DNA from: Zantedeschia hybrid cultivar | Lineage: Eukaryota; Streptophyta; Magnoliopsida; Alismatales; Araceae | Length of the DNA: 64,000 nucleotides | Reading direction: 5' to 3' | Assembly (NCBI GenBank): GCA_030544215.1 | Contig: JARZZO010000005.1 | Coordinates: 77,991,524-78,055,523, forward strand | In this document: positions 47,211 to 58,957 of the stretch, piece by piece | Numbering within the stretch: position 1 is the stretch's first letter | How the letters are laid out: every line of letters starts with the position of its first letter | Program-made: the position numbers and the translations under genes | The notes under the pieces: model-generated | What the model saw: only the letters and a program-made list of their open reading frames with translations | What the model was told of the DNA's origin: nothing | Database searches by the model: none

Positions 47211-48103
47211 ATTTATCTAAGTTTGACTGATATTTCTGTCCTCCTCTTCTCATTTTGTTGATACTAGAATTTCTAAATTTCAGAAGAAGAAAAGATACTA
47301 GAATTCCCTCGTATGTTTGCTCGGACAAACAACTAGAGAACTAACACAACCTCCTGATATTGTGATGATAAGAAGCTGATAAATCTTACATTTAAGATCA
47401 GACGGAGTGACAGAGGCGATCACGACCATCCACCGCGTGTCGTAAGTATAAGTGAAGGCAGACCGCAGCCCACAAGATAAAAGACACGTCGGTAGCCCTC
47501 CATTAGATCCCAGAAGAAAAACACACCCACGTCTGAATCAGCAAGTCACGAGCAGTACGAATAAATTAGAGAGATTGTTATGAGATCTTTTAAGAAGGAG
47601 AAATTACACCGCACGTGATTGAGTTGAAACAGGTCGTCTTGTCTTGCTCCGCCCACAGTCATATATGGCCCCGCGTCTCATATTAACTGTGTTTTAATGC
47701 CAACACAAAAAATTCAAAAAATTTTGAAACTTTTTTTATGCTATTGAGAGCATCAGGATCTTGAGCAATCGAATGCTTCGAGAGCATCAGGAAGCTCTCG
47801 AGAGTATCCTGACATTCTCGAAAACATTAAAAGATTTAGATTTTTCTTTTCTTTTTTACTAACATCAGGACGCAATTAATGCAGGACGCAGAATCATGTG
47901 CAGTTGTGCACGTGGTGGAGCAGGATAGGACGATCCGTTCTAACTCAACCATATGTGGTACAGTAAGTTATTTTCTTCAAGAAGATAGACCCACCACCGA
48001 TGCACTGATACTTAATGGATCCAGTGGGAGCCATCTTCATCAACAAACTTTAAGACAACTGACATTATTTTCGTATAGGGATGCTACTCTATCACTTTAT
48101 TGA
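47211..48103. other. Intergenic with GAGCATC-rich stretch, no gene seen
   Basis: At 47740-47830, GAGAGCATCAGGA and CTCTCGAGAGTATCC words form imperfect hairpins, like the core of the MITE at 34059-34548. No coding content. Confidence 0.45.
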
Positions 48104-48550
48104 GTAATGTTTGTTGCATTGCACGTGGCAGCGATAGGACGGCCTTGCACACAATAGTGTAGGAGACCATCCAAGCCGTTGGATTGGAGGGTGTGTAGTG
48201 AGAACGTCTTTTTTTTGTTAGATTTTTTAAATTTTTTTAGAACATCCGATAAAAAATCTGAAAATACATATGGGGAGCTCAGGTCAGCCTGAATCCGATT
48301 TTATATTTTGTTTTTTTTAAAAAAGAAGAATACTTCGATTTGTGTGCAAAAGAAAAAAAATTCTAAAAACAAAATACACAGTCAAGTCGGGATCGACGCG
48401 AACTCTCTCCAGATGTATCTTGGATTTTTTATCGAACGTTCAAAAAAAATTTAAAAAATTCGACAAAAAAATAAAAAAAATATAGGACATGTTCACTGCA
48501 GATCGAAACCGCTCTGCATACAGCAGTGCGTGCAGTGCAGCAAACATTAC
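48104..48550. mobile_element. MITE, 447 bp, clear 21-bp terminal inverted repeats
   Basis: The left end is GTAATGTTTGTTGCATTGCA (48104 on). The right end, reverse-complemented, is GTAATGTTTGCTGCACTGCA (48550 back); 19 of 21 positions match. The interior has inverted blocks ACATCCGATAAAAAATCTGA and the reverse of GGATTTTTTATCGAACGTTC. A clean target duplication was not found. Confidence 0.75.
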
Positions 48551-48949
48551 GCCACTTTTTTATTAACTTTATTGAGTGAAAGGCATTCTTAGTATATCTT
48601 CTCTTGCAACTTATGCATTTAATAAAAATCCAAAGAGGATGGCAAAAGGATCAGTAAAAGCGAAAAGGCTTATAGTCCAGTGGCCTACTTGCATCTCTCA
48701 TTCATATGAAAGGTTACATGTTTTAAGTGTTTGAGGATCTTTAGACATGATTAGGTCCCTTCACGTAGCATGCGTAGGATTACTTCTCGATGATAGGAAA
48801 GGTCACTCATATGGGCATAGAAAACTCACGATCTATGCAGAAAAATCTCTTACTAAGCAAAAAATATTGAGAACATTCAAAATTAAAATATTCTATGTGG
48901 AAGGACATGTAAATATGGATCATTGTATCGTTTGAGATATGGCTTACAT
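48551..48949. other. Intergenic, no gene seen
   Basis: AT-rich sequence, no recognised domain or repeat. Confidence 0.45.
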
Positions 48950-49560
48950 TCAGAAGGATGTCTTTGGTTTGGAAAAGTTAGGAGAAGTTTTCTAGGAGAA
49001 GAGGATATCGACATAGGACAAGGGGCGACATCCTGTGCATCGCAGCAATGGCAACAGAAGCAGCACCAAGGGATGTCGACACCACCTGATTAGGGTCTCG
49101 ACACCCTAGGCACTGGCCAGGGGCCAAGTTCTAGATGATGTCCACACCATCCCTCAGGGTGTCGACACTCCGGACGCTAGCCGGTGAACTAAGTTATATA
49201 TGGTGTCGACACCTTAAGTAATGATGTATTTAAGTATTATTTTTGGTAGGTTATTTATATTGTAATCTAGAGAAACATGCCCTAAAGGTTGGAAAGAACA
49301 GGAGTGGCGGCTGGAGATCCTTCCAAAGTTACATTTTTATACTTGTATTCTTAAAGAATAATAGTGCAAGATGACGGTGAAGGAGTCCGACTCCATGCGC
49401 ATAAGTATATTGTCAAATCACGTAAATCTTTTATGTGTTGTCTCTTTCTTTCTTCTTTCTTCTCTATCTCTCTGGTTTGTTTTCTCTTGTCCAGTGCATA
49501 TCTCTGATCTGATTATTGACGTCACTGAGAATACTTCCGAATTACAGTATCACCTAACAA
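48950..49560 (+). mobile_element. Copia-like LTR remnant
   Basis: The left part has GTGTCGACAC palindromes (GGTGTCGACACTCC, GGTGTCGACACC). The right part reads 'CTTGTATTCTT', 'AATAATAGTGCAAG', 'AATCACGTAAATCTTTTATG', then a TC-rich run. The 'ACGTAAATCT' phrase followed by a pyrimidine-rich tail is typical of the end of plant copia LTRs. Exact boundaries and target duplication were not resolved, and no internal domains are present. Confidence 0.5.
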
Positions 49561-50149
49561 AAAGAAAGTAAAAAACATACATAATGCCATAAGCATAATA
49601 ACCTCTCTCCTGTATGCAGCATGTATGCTCATGTGTGCACATACACACGACAACTGGATTAAGTGGCCGAGATGGATCATCATCTTAGTCATCAAAATTC
49701 TCATCGAGTAGAACACAGCATAATCCCTCAAAAGGTGACAAAAGACAGTGATCCATCTTAATTAGTAACCTGTATAGCAACACGTACCAAGAAAATAGAC
49801 AATATTATCACTTTCTTATTCACCATAGCACTAGATTTTCCTAATTCTGATATATTTGAACGTCAAACATGACTTGGGTTCCCCTTCCGTCTGAGAATAT
49901 GTTGTCCATGGAGTCAGGTAGCGATTTTGCCATTTATTTCTTGTCCCTCTCATGCAAATCCAAGGTTAGGCATATGGTCTCCGGACTGGGAACAGTCCAT
50001 CCTCATAGCCGGTTTGTCCTTGACATATTTAATATACTGTTAATTTCATGTTGAACAATATAATTAGATACGAATAATAAATTTCCTAACTAGCTCAATG
50101 ATGAATTTTGGTGACTAGCATAGACTAGGTACAACAATGCACATAAAAG
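49561..50149. other. Intergenic, no gene seen
   Basis: AT-rich sequence with no recognised feature. Confidence 0.45.
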
Positions 50150-50450
50150 AGGGGGGGAGGTCACGTGGCCTGCACTTACTCTCTTAGCGCCGTCCAATCT
50201 TAGGGTATATTCGGGAAGTTCAGGTCGTTCTCAATTCAGTCATTTTCTTTCGAAATAAAAAAGATTATTGCACAAAAATCAAGGTAGATACCAAAAATGT
50301 CTTTTTTAAAATACATACATATATATATAATCTGATTGGAACCGACCCGAGCTTCTTGGACATATCCTCTGATGGGATCGAATGGCACTGAGAGAGGCAG
50401 TACAGGCCACGTGTCCTACACTGCCCCTCTCAATGCAACAAACATTACTC
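50150..50450. mobile_element. TTGCTGCA-ended MITE family, copy with one clear end
   Basis: The right terminus CAATGCAACAAACATTACTC (about 50430) matches the end of the 48104-48550 copy. The interior (GGTCGTTCTCAATTCAGTCA, ATCTGATTGGAACCGACCCG, CATATCCTCTGATGGGAT) parallels 44881-45265. Confidence 0.5.
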
Positions 50451-50469
50451 CATAAAAGATGCCATGTTT

Positions 50470-51970
50470 CCAACAAAACAACATAAATCAAGGATGCCTT
50501 TGGGGCCAAACTAAATGATATGGGAAAGAGGCTGCAAGCTTCTTGGATGGAATAATGAAGCTGCAATTGCCAAAGCTCCCAACATTCCCATGTCATTCAG
50601 TGCACAAAGAGGAGGTAGTGAGCTTGGGTGGTAGAGAATAAGTTAGAACAGATGCAAAGAAACAAAAGACCTGATTCGCAAAATCCCTTGGGGAGCATGA
50701 TGAGTTTTAAATTTTGGCTGGTCAGGAGGAACACTACTACATTATATAAATAAACTATTAACTCTAGGTCCTGGGCTCTTGTTTCCATTATGAAACTAGG
50801 GACCCATTTGAATGCTTGCCCTCTTCCTGCCAGGCATAGGGGGGTTTCCCAAGAGGCAGAGGAGTAGTAATAAAGAGTTGTAGAAAGAAAAGGGAGGAGT
50901 CAGCAGGTACCATCTGCCTTTGTTTCTTTTGTTGGGGGGTCTCTATTATTAGTTCAAACCATGGTTTTCCCTTTAAAAAGAGGACAATGCCCCTGTGTGA
51001 TGTGACATTATGCCACACAATTTGTTCACAGAAGAATAAGAATTGCCTGCAGTAATACTGATTTTGGCTCACACACACAGAGACATAACTTTATCATGGG
51101 TTTTTTGCAAATAACTCCCTAAACAATGCCGCATCTGTAGATAACCTCCTATATGGTTCGTATTTGCATATAACTCTTTAACTATAGTATTATTTGCATA
51201 TAACACCTCCAGCTATGTAAGTTTGCTTTGAATTTCACTTAAATTAAAATATAAGTACTTACATAAAATTTATGAAAGTTATTAAATGAAAATATTAATA
51301 ATATCTCCAATTAAAACATATACATCTAATAACAAAAATCACGTGAACATCTATTCATAAGTTTATTCTATATATTTAACATCAACAAAAATATTTTTAT
51401 TCTTATGTAGAGTAAAAATATTTTAACTCAACTTAAATTCAAACTAAATCACATAGTTAAATTTGTTAAGAAAACAAGCTCCATGTACAACCACACTGCT
51501 ACCAACACCAGAAAGAACATTATCCACTTCCTTTGTTTCACCTGGCCAATCTTGGGGCCACCTTCCTTATCATGGAATAATTGACATGGTGATGCAAGTA
51601 AAGACAAGATCTGCACACTCAATTAGCTCTTGTGGTAGGTTTTGTTCTTGTGGGAGAAGTGGGTGCATGTTGGACGGTACAAAGATCTTAACCAACCCCA
51701 TTCTCCTGTCCCCCCGCCCCCCCCCCCCCCCCAAAAAAAAAAAAAAATCCCATTCTCATTATATTATAAATGAAATGGAATAAAGATTATACTATGATTG
51801 GAAATGGACTATTTTATAGTGGACACAGGGCAGTTGAGACATCAAATCCTACCATATGGATTTGCAGGCATGGGTCACTTTTTTTATAGTTTTATGAAAT
51901 GGGAAGCACGCGCTTGCACCAAGAGGTGAACCCGAAGAGTCTTTTCCTTTTCTAATTGGCCAAATAATAC
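50470..51970. repeat. Diverged segmental duplication, copy 2
   Basis: Counterpart of 46050-47210, about 4.4 kb away and longer. It includes a stretch at 51090-51460 absent from copy 1, and a C17/A15 homopolymer junction at about 51714-51747. At 51098-51210 the phrase TTTGCA(A/T)ATAACTC recurs three times. No coding sequence. Confidence 0.7.
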
Positions 51971-51984
51971 AAACTTACTAAGGG

Positions 51985-52090
51985 GAAACCCTGTTGATTC
52001 TTTTATTATGTACCTAAAGAATTGAGAGAATATGGAATGAGGGTAGGAGATGACCTTTATATATATCACACCATCTGCATTGGAACCAAA
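51985..52090. repeat. Local duplication of about 105 bp, copy 1
   Basis: GAGAGAATATGGAA.GAGGGTA, AGATGACCTTTATATATATC and ACACCATCTGCATTGGA recur at 52493-52610 with small differences. The SINE at 52154-52447 lies between the copies. Confidence 0.8.
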
Positions 52091-52153
52091 ATACAATAAA
52101 ATAACAAAAAATATAATGATTAAAATAATGCAAACTTACTAAGGTGTTTCTTT

Positions 52154-52447
52154 TTCTTTTTTTTGAAGGGTTCAGAGGCCGATTATGTACAGCTATTTAC
52201 AAGCGACCGGGATTCTAATCAGGAACCCGATATATTCTTCCAAAGTTGGAGAGATAATTCCGATTCAGTCGATGGGTCCGACTAATTATGCGACAATTCT
52301 AAATCTGTCTGATTTCTGAGAAAGTAATCCCACAGACCAGTAGATAAAGATCCCAACAACATCAAGGGGCTGCATGGCTGGAGGGTTTTTAAGCCCCAAC
52401 CAGAATCGAACCTAAGACCTTCCTTTTGCAAGGGAGGTGGTGAACCA
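52154..52447 (-). mobile_element. tRNA-derived SINE with perfect 16-bp target duplication
   Basis: Flanked by ACTAAGGTGTTTCTTT at 52138-52153 and 52448-52463, identical over 16 bp. Read on the minus strand, it starts TGGTTCACCACCTCCCTTGC (A-box region) and has a B box, GGTTCGATTCT, about 35 bases on. It ends with AAAAAAAAGAAAAAG, the poly(A)-type tail. Length is 294 bp. This is a clean, full insertion. Confidence 0.85.
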
Positions 52448-52492
52448 ACTAAGGTGTTTCTTTGAATATGACGTGAAAAGGTTTGTTTGATA

Positions 52493-52610
52493 TTGGGAAA
52501 CCCTATTGATTCTTTCATTATATACCTAAATGATTTAGATTGTGAGAGAATATGGAACGAGGGTATAAGGAGATGACCTTTATATATATCACACCATCTG
52601 CATTGGATCA
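52493..52610. repeat. Local duplication of about 105 bp, copy 2
   Basis: Matches 51985-52090; see that entry for the shared blocks. A further pair, GGATGCGTGAAAATTTG at about 52614 and 52727, continues the repetitive pattern downstream. Confidence 0.8.
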
Positions 52611-53733
52611 TGTGGATGCGTGAAAATTTGCATGCCACTCTCGAGATATTGTCTCCAGAGTGAAGGTGAGATTTTGTCTTTTTTTTTTTAAAAAGGACCT
52701 TGTTGAGAACAGACGGTGCTATTGTGGATGCGTGAAAATTTGTGTTCCTCTCCTGAAGTATCGTCCCCAGAACAAAGGTGACATTTTGTCCTTTTCTTTG
52801 GAAAAGAGCCGTTGTTGAAAAGAGAAGTTGTGTTATACTTATAAGCACACACTTATTTTTACAACATCCGATGTGCGACTAAAATAACAAAAAATACAAT
52901 TCATATTTTATCTTTGGATTATATTATGAACCTTTTAAATTTATATTTTCAAATGTAACTTAATTCAAAGAATTTGCATGTTGCGGCCTTTCTTGTGCTT
53001 TCTGTTGGGAGTGTAATGCCGTCTGATTTGCCGGGATCATAAAAATTAGAAACCAAAAATTTTACTTTATTGCCAAACATTTAATGAAATATTTGGGAAG
53101 TGATTTTTTTGGTGTCAAACGGATGAAGTTCTTAATATTGAATTTATTAGGATTATAGATTGACATTTTTTTTAAAAAAAGGTAGTTTTCTATTTATGCA
53201 TCAAGCTTTAACTTCATGGACTTCATTTATTATTATTAGTGTTTGATGATTAAAAGTCGGCAATCTTCAAAATATTTATACTTATTCATCAAATTTTAGT
53301 TAATTAGATTTCATGTGATAATTAATGGTAATGATGAGTGTTTGAATATACACACCTCCAATATGTTGTTTAAATATCTCCAATGTTCCTCACGATAATC
53401 TTTTGCTTATATTAATTCACAGTATGTGCTTTAAGCATTAAGCATCATTTGGGACCCCAAGTTTGGAATTCAGTAAGAAGGAGCAACTCTAGCTCATTGT
53501 TTCTGCCTTTGCAAAATCTCCTGCTAAGAGTGAAGACCACTTGTTCTTCAGTTGTGATTGGTGTATGCTCATCAAGCATCACCCTTTCTCATTATTTTTG
53601 TGTTTTAATTTAAAAATTTTGATCCTGCAGAATTTAATTCTTCTTTTCTTGTCTGTGGATGATGTCATCTCATGTTTGTTTCTTGCTGCATTAAGCCCAT
53701 GCACATGGATTACAATAAGCTTTTGAGAACATA
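52611..53733. other. Intergenic, no gene seen
   Basis: Holds a two-copy repeat of about 112 bp: GGATGCGTGAAAATTTG...GTCTCCAGAGTGAAGGTGA, then GGATGCGTGAAAATTTG...GTCCCCAGAACAAAGGTGA (about 52614-52815). The rest is AT-rich without recognised features. Confidence 0.5.
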
Positions 53734-54031
53734 AGGGCGTGTTTGGCGCAGTTTTCATTTGGAAGTATTTTTGCATTTCTATTTAGTTATTTTTTATAGA
53801 AGTTATTAGAATTTGGAAGCCATTTATGTGGTATTTTACTTGTGTTTTTGACTTCCAACCAAAAGTTACAAGGGAGGAGCTTTCAAGATTGGAGAAAAAG
53901 TGAAGTTGTTATGAAAGAGTTGACTATTGTAACAAACTAAAATTAGTTATAATCTCTCTCCCTCAACTCATTCTATGTAAGAAGTAAAAGTCAAAAGAAA
54001 CTTTCAAGTAGAAGTTTTGCCAACAAGCCCT
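53734..54031. mobile_element. hAT-like MITE
   Basis: The left end is AGGGCGTGTTTGGC. The right end, reverse-complemented, is AGGGCTTGTTGGC. Termini of this (GGGC..TTTGGC) kind are common to plant hAT-derived MITEs. The interior is non-coding, with TTCCAACCAAAAG and a later inverted CTTTCAAGTAGAAG. An 8-bp target duplication was not convincing. The related degenerate copy is at 45500-45740. Confidence 0.6.
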
Positions 54032-55834
54032 AAAACAATTTTGCCGTGGCTTTCAATGCTGACCACGACAAAAAGGACATTAATTATCTACTTGCTTTTT
54101 GTCAATTAAGTAACCATGGGGCTTCTCTTCTTCTCAGCTAATGATCGGCATGGTGATATGAGTAAAGGAATGACTTGTTTATTTTCTGCTACATACATAT
54201 TCTTTTGTTCAAAAGTATTACACAGTCTCTTTAAGAGAGAGAGTATATAATTCAACATTTAAATCAACATTTCCTTCTTAGAAAGAGATTTATCTGCATC
54301 ATCGTAACAATTCTGTCTTTTTTGAGTGATCAATCCGAATATAAAAGTCCTATCGTCTACCACTTATGAGGCGCGCTCAGGTTTACACTCCCACAAACTC
54401 GTGAGATAAATCTCTCTTGTTACACAACTATTATAGGTAAAATTTAAACTCATGACGTATCTTATACAAGAGTAAAAATGCTAGCATGTCATGTCCATGT
54501 GTCATATCCCTTTGCCACTCTAACAAGACAAGTGCCATGTAAACACTTTTGCTTTATTATTAACTCTCAATGATGGAAGCAACATTAAAGGTATCCATGT
54601 GGCACTTGTTCTATTGGAGTGACAAAGAGGATGGGGCAACATGGCAATGCCTTCTAGCATTTCTCATATAAGAGAGATCCAATACCTGAGCCATACACTA
54701 TACACTATTTGATCAAAGGATGATCAATGGCTCTTATGGAGGGAACGAATATGGACCTTACATTACCCCTTTATCGCTCCCTTTTATATGTACCTTTTTT
54801 GCAAGAAGGTTCTTTTCTTCTGTACTTTATAAACCTGTTAATTTACTTTGTTCACACATATATCTTTGGGGATTAGAAATGATTGTACGCTACACACTAA
54901 TATAACAATTCTATGTTATATTCATAGATATAAAATTTATATTTTGTTTGTATGATCTTTTTTGACACAGAAACCTTGGAGGTATGAAAAAAAAAATAGA
55001 AATATAATGTTATTCAAAATTATGACTAACATATAAGGATAAAAGTAAGGTTAAAAGATGGACATCTTTAAAGCTGCAGATGAAGGTAGAGTTGCTATTC
55101 AATATATTTGGTAACCTTTCGCATCCCTGGGTGCATCTACTAGCATCACCAAATCTGCGTATTTAGGCTCTTAAAAGCAAGGTAAAGACCAAAATAAATA
55201 TTGAATAATAATTTTTTGCAGCCAATTTGATCATCACACTCGGGTGACAGTTTAGAGTGTCTGAGGAGGTCATCTCCTATCCTTACTTACGTCTTCCGTA
55301 ATTTTCTTTTCTTTTAAGCATTAAAAGAATCGACGTCAACATGTTTTACTTAAATCACATTTTTAGGAAAAAAAATTCCCGAAAAACATATCACAATCAC
55401 TTATTTGGTAATCCGTAAAATTTAAATTAATGAAAGACTTAATCTGTTGAATCCTCTTTTTCTTGATTTTGGCATCCATCGGATAAGATCTAATGCCTTT
55501 TTTTAAAAGAGCTGAAAATATTTTCGTAGCATCAAATGACAAATTTTGTTTTCATTTTTCATGTAAATGTATTTTTTTAAAAATTTATTTCCGTATAGTT
55601 ATATTTTACGTATAGGATCGCTAACGGAGAGGACATTGTGTTTTTGCATCTGTCAGTTTCTCGTAAACAAATAATCTGCATCTACTCTATATATGATCCT
55701 TATATCAGCTGGGTATTAGATGTTGGATGTTCTCTTGCACGTGCAAATGGTATTTGGACACAAGTTGAATTATTGAGAGAAATAAATTAGTAAAAAAATA
55801 TTTTTAAAAATCTACATAAAATTATGTCCGACAT
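54032..55834. other. Intergenic, no gene seen
   Basis: About 1.8 kb of AT-rich DNA. CATGTGGCACTTGTTCTATTGGAGTGACAAAG at 54596 is an inverted relative of CACTCTAACAAGACAAGTGC at 54516, so a short hairpin element may lie at 54480-54665. Nothing coding. Confidence 0.45.
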
Positions 55835-55843
55835 TAACTTATA

Positions 55844-56105
55844 GGATTTTTTACATATAAGCCTCTATAATTTTGTGATATTATAAATATGTTCCCCCTA
55901 ATTTGACTATTTACAAATAAATCCTCACAATCGTAACTTCCTTACAAATAAGTCTTTTTAGAAGCTTATTTGTAACACTTATTTGTAAGTTTCATGATCT
56001 TTCACTAATTCATTATAAATTGTAGGGACTTATTTGTAAACAGTCAAATTAAGAAGACTTATTTGTAATATCGCAAAATTATAGGGGCTTATATGTAAAA
56101 GATCC
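55844..56105. mobile_element. Hairpin MITE, 262 bp, perfect 9-bp target duplication (family B)
   Basis: TAACTTATA flanks it exactly (55835-55843 and 56106-56114). The terminal inverted repeats start GGATTTTTTACATATAAGCC on the left and GGATCTTTTACATATAAGCC on the right (reverse complement). They match at 37 of the first 40 positions, all three mismatches being T/C. Inside, TTATTTGTAA and TTACAAATAA words are also inverted, so most of the element folds back. Related to 37739-37968. The 9-bp duplication suggests Mutator-like mobilisation. Confidence 0.88.
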
Positions 56106-57763
56106 TAACTTATAAATACTTGCAGTAGCCATGACAAAATGAAAAGATTATTTTGACATAAAATGTTAAAAAACACTGAGTTGACGCAAAAATAGTTAAA
56201 ATCAAAATATTAACATATAAAGCACAAAACAGGTATTCGTTTTCTGATGTAATGGCTGTTATGTAAACTCAATCCAGAGTAAATCTTAAGGAGCGGATAT
56301 GAACTTTTTGTGTCCATCCCATTTACTAAAATGGATGTCCGAAAACCCTGATCTGTTTGCAGTCCTACTATTATTCTGTATTTTTCAACTTTCATCAGAC
56401 TTTTCCTTTTGAGATTTTTCAAATACCTCTGGAAATTAGAGTGTCCATATTAATGTCCCCAACTCTCATATATTGTATAATGTACCTCCAAAACCGTCGG
56501 AAGCATTACGGCTATACCCTCCCGAGTCCCGCCAATGTCGTGAACTCCAATCAAATATTTTCAAAAGATTCTATAAATTTAAGTAAAATTTGGGATATAT
56601 ATATATATATATATAATTTTAGTGAATGTAAGAGTATACATGTAAAAATAGTCTTTCTATAAATTTTGACAAAGTCTGGGTCATATATGTAAAGTTTTAA
56701 TAAATTTTAGAGTATACATGTAAAAATATTTGAAATCTTTTAACATATTCGGTTGGAGTTGACGACATTTTGACCGAGAGATGTAACCTTATGCTTTTGA
56801 AGTTTTTGCCTTTTCGGGGTATTTTGTATAAGAGTTGAAGTATAAATACAAAACATGCTTGGTTCTAAGAGTATATTTATGAAAAAAAATGGTCAAACAT
56901 GTGCAGACTTTTCAGTGGCAGGAAAAAAAGAAGTACCTCCAAACGGTAAACTGTGGACGATCCAAACGGTAAACTTCTCCATTTCAATCATATTAATATT
57001 AAAACGTCGTCAGTGTGGCAGGCAACGATCAAATATCAGGTGGTGCTTACTCACCTCGCCATACACGGCCTGATCTTGAACTATTTTTTTAATTTGAAAA
57101 CCAATTTTTAACTTATATTTTTAATATGAAAAAATATTGAATGTGATTGATTGTACATGATTTTGGATAACAAGACAAATTAAACCATCTCCAACAGTTT
57201 CATTTTTTGTTGCATCTTAAGAAGCACCAACTTAGGGTTTTTAATTAAAAGTTAAGAAATAACTAAGAAAATCACATAAATAGTTTTCAAGACTTAATGT
57301 CTTTCTCTTAAAAGGACTGAGTGCAGTTAAGTGAAAGCCTAGAAATAACTTATTTTTATCTTTATCTTTAAATTAACACATATTTCTTACCCCATTTTTA
57401 AGAAAATTAAAATATATAAAAATGTTCAAGTTATCATACGTAGTAACTTAAAATTTTCATTATATTTTTTTCTAAAAAATATAGATTCTACTTTTAAATA
57501 CAACATGAGTGACTACTATTTTCAAGTTGTTTCAAACCAATGTTTTTACTTAGCAAGTATTTAACATGAATAAAAGTGTATGTACTTTAAAACATCTCAA
57601 TGTGCATAAAGAAGGCCGGCCAATTAGGACCTATGAAGTAAACATAGCAAATAAAAGAGTCATTTATAAATTCAATGCGATCAACAGCCAAGATAAATTA
57701 CAAGACAAATAGGCGTTAAGGGAATACGCTTATTCAAATATACGTATATACACATATATATAT
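56106..57763. other. Intergenic, AT-rich, no gene seen
   Basis: The 56450-56820 part (GTATACATGTAAAAATA twice, GGAGTTGACGACATTTTGAC) shares wording with 34850-35640. A short (TA)n lies at about 56576-56594. No coding sequence. Confidence 0.45.
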
Positions 57764-57764
57764 G

Positions 57765-57967
57765 TCTATATTATACTAATAAAGTAGAGTTTTTAACTAT
57801 AATGATGTGGCAATCTAAGATACTTTTTCTTAAAAAAATTATTAAACAATTTTTAAGAAGTCATTAATGCTCGTAACTATTATAATTATTCTTTATCTTT
57901 CTCACTCCACTCATTTCAACACAACTCATTAATGACCATAACTCTCGCTCCACTCATTAATGATTAT

Positions 57968-58035
<68 letters not shown>

Positions 58036-58408
58036 GAGAGAGACAAATGTAGGAAGAGTGGGGGCCATGGCCCTCCCAAAATTAAGGAACTTCTTTAGTA
58101 ACAAAAATTTAAATTATTGAATTTATAATTTATTTATATTAAAATAAAAATATTAAAAAATAATTTAAAATTTAAAATTATATTAGTATTAAATACGAAA
58201 TAATATTATTCCTAAATATTTTTCTTACTCTATTTTATTAAATTTATCCTATAAATTTATTTAACTCATGTTATATACTTTTTTGTCATATATTATTTAT
58301 CATGTTAATTTTATATTTTAATATTTATCATATTATATAATATTTAATATTTATAGGCACATATAATATTTTTAGTTATAATATATAAAATATTAATATT
58401 TTTAAGTA
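57765..58408 (+). mobile_element. Helitron-like segment, first copy
   Basis: It begins TCTATATTATACTAATAAAG, then GTAGAG..TTTTAAC and GATGTGGCA, which resembles the 5' end of plant non-autonomous Helitrons. A second, similar 5' end starts at 58409 (TCTATACTATATTAATAAAA). A (TC)n tract (57970-58031) interrupts it. A CTRR 3' end with hairpin was not identified, so this is provisional. Confidence 0.4.
57970..58031. repeat. (TC)n microsatellite
   Basis: About 30 TC units inside the Helitron-like segment. Confidence 0.95.
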
Positions 58409-58561
58409 TCTATACTATATTAATAAAATATAAATTTTAACCCAGTTGATGTAGCACTCTCATATTTTTTTTCACCAAAATAATTATTAAACAATTCTTA
58501 AGAGGAGTCAATAATGTCCATAACCATTATGATTATTTCTTCCCTTTCATCCCCACTCATT
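58409..58561 (+). mobile_element. Helitron-like segment, second 5' end
   Basis: TCTATACTATATTAATAAAA followed by TTTTAACCC, GATGTAGCA and AATTATTAAACAATTCTTAAG, parallel to the segment at 57765. It continues beyond the nested MITE with TTCATTAATGATTATAACTC and GGGGCCATGGCC phrases at 58960-59150, which match 57940-58090. Confidence 0.4.
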
Positions 58562-58957
58562 TTAAAAAGAATTTTTTGCATATATACTCCTCAAAAACAC
58601 CATAATTGCATGTATACTCTCAATTCTCTCATATTATCATCAATACTCTTGCAATCTTCAAAATATTTTATTTATGCCCCTCTTGTCAAACTTAGGTTAA
58701 TTTCAACAAAATATGTCAAAAACAATGTATAAATCATGACATTGTTGGAGGTATCGGTGGTAATGCAAGATTTTAGTATATTGAGTATGCATGCAAAATA
58801 TTAGTAAATTTAAGGATATTTATGTCAAAACATTAGATTAAGGGATATAAAATGCAACATTTTGAAGATTGTAGAGATATTGATGATAATATGTGAGAAT
58901 CGGAGGTATATATGTAAATACGTCATTTTTTAAGGGTATATATGTAAAAAATTATTT
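58562..58957. mobile_element. Long-armed foldback MITE, about 396 bp
   Basis: The left arm reads TTTTTGCATATATACTCCTC...CATATTATCATCAATACTCT and GCAATCTTCAAAATATTTTA. The right arm, reverse-complemented, reads TTTTTTACATATATACCCTT...CATATTATCATCAATATCTC and ACAATCTTCAAAATGTTGCA. The arms are about 110 bp each. The element appears nested inside the Helitron-like second segment. Confidence 0.7.

Noticed and set aside
52282..52848. Minus-strand 188-residue open frame
   Set aside because: Runs through the SINE and the local duplications without any domain; start codon is not conserved between the repeat copies.
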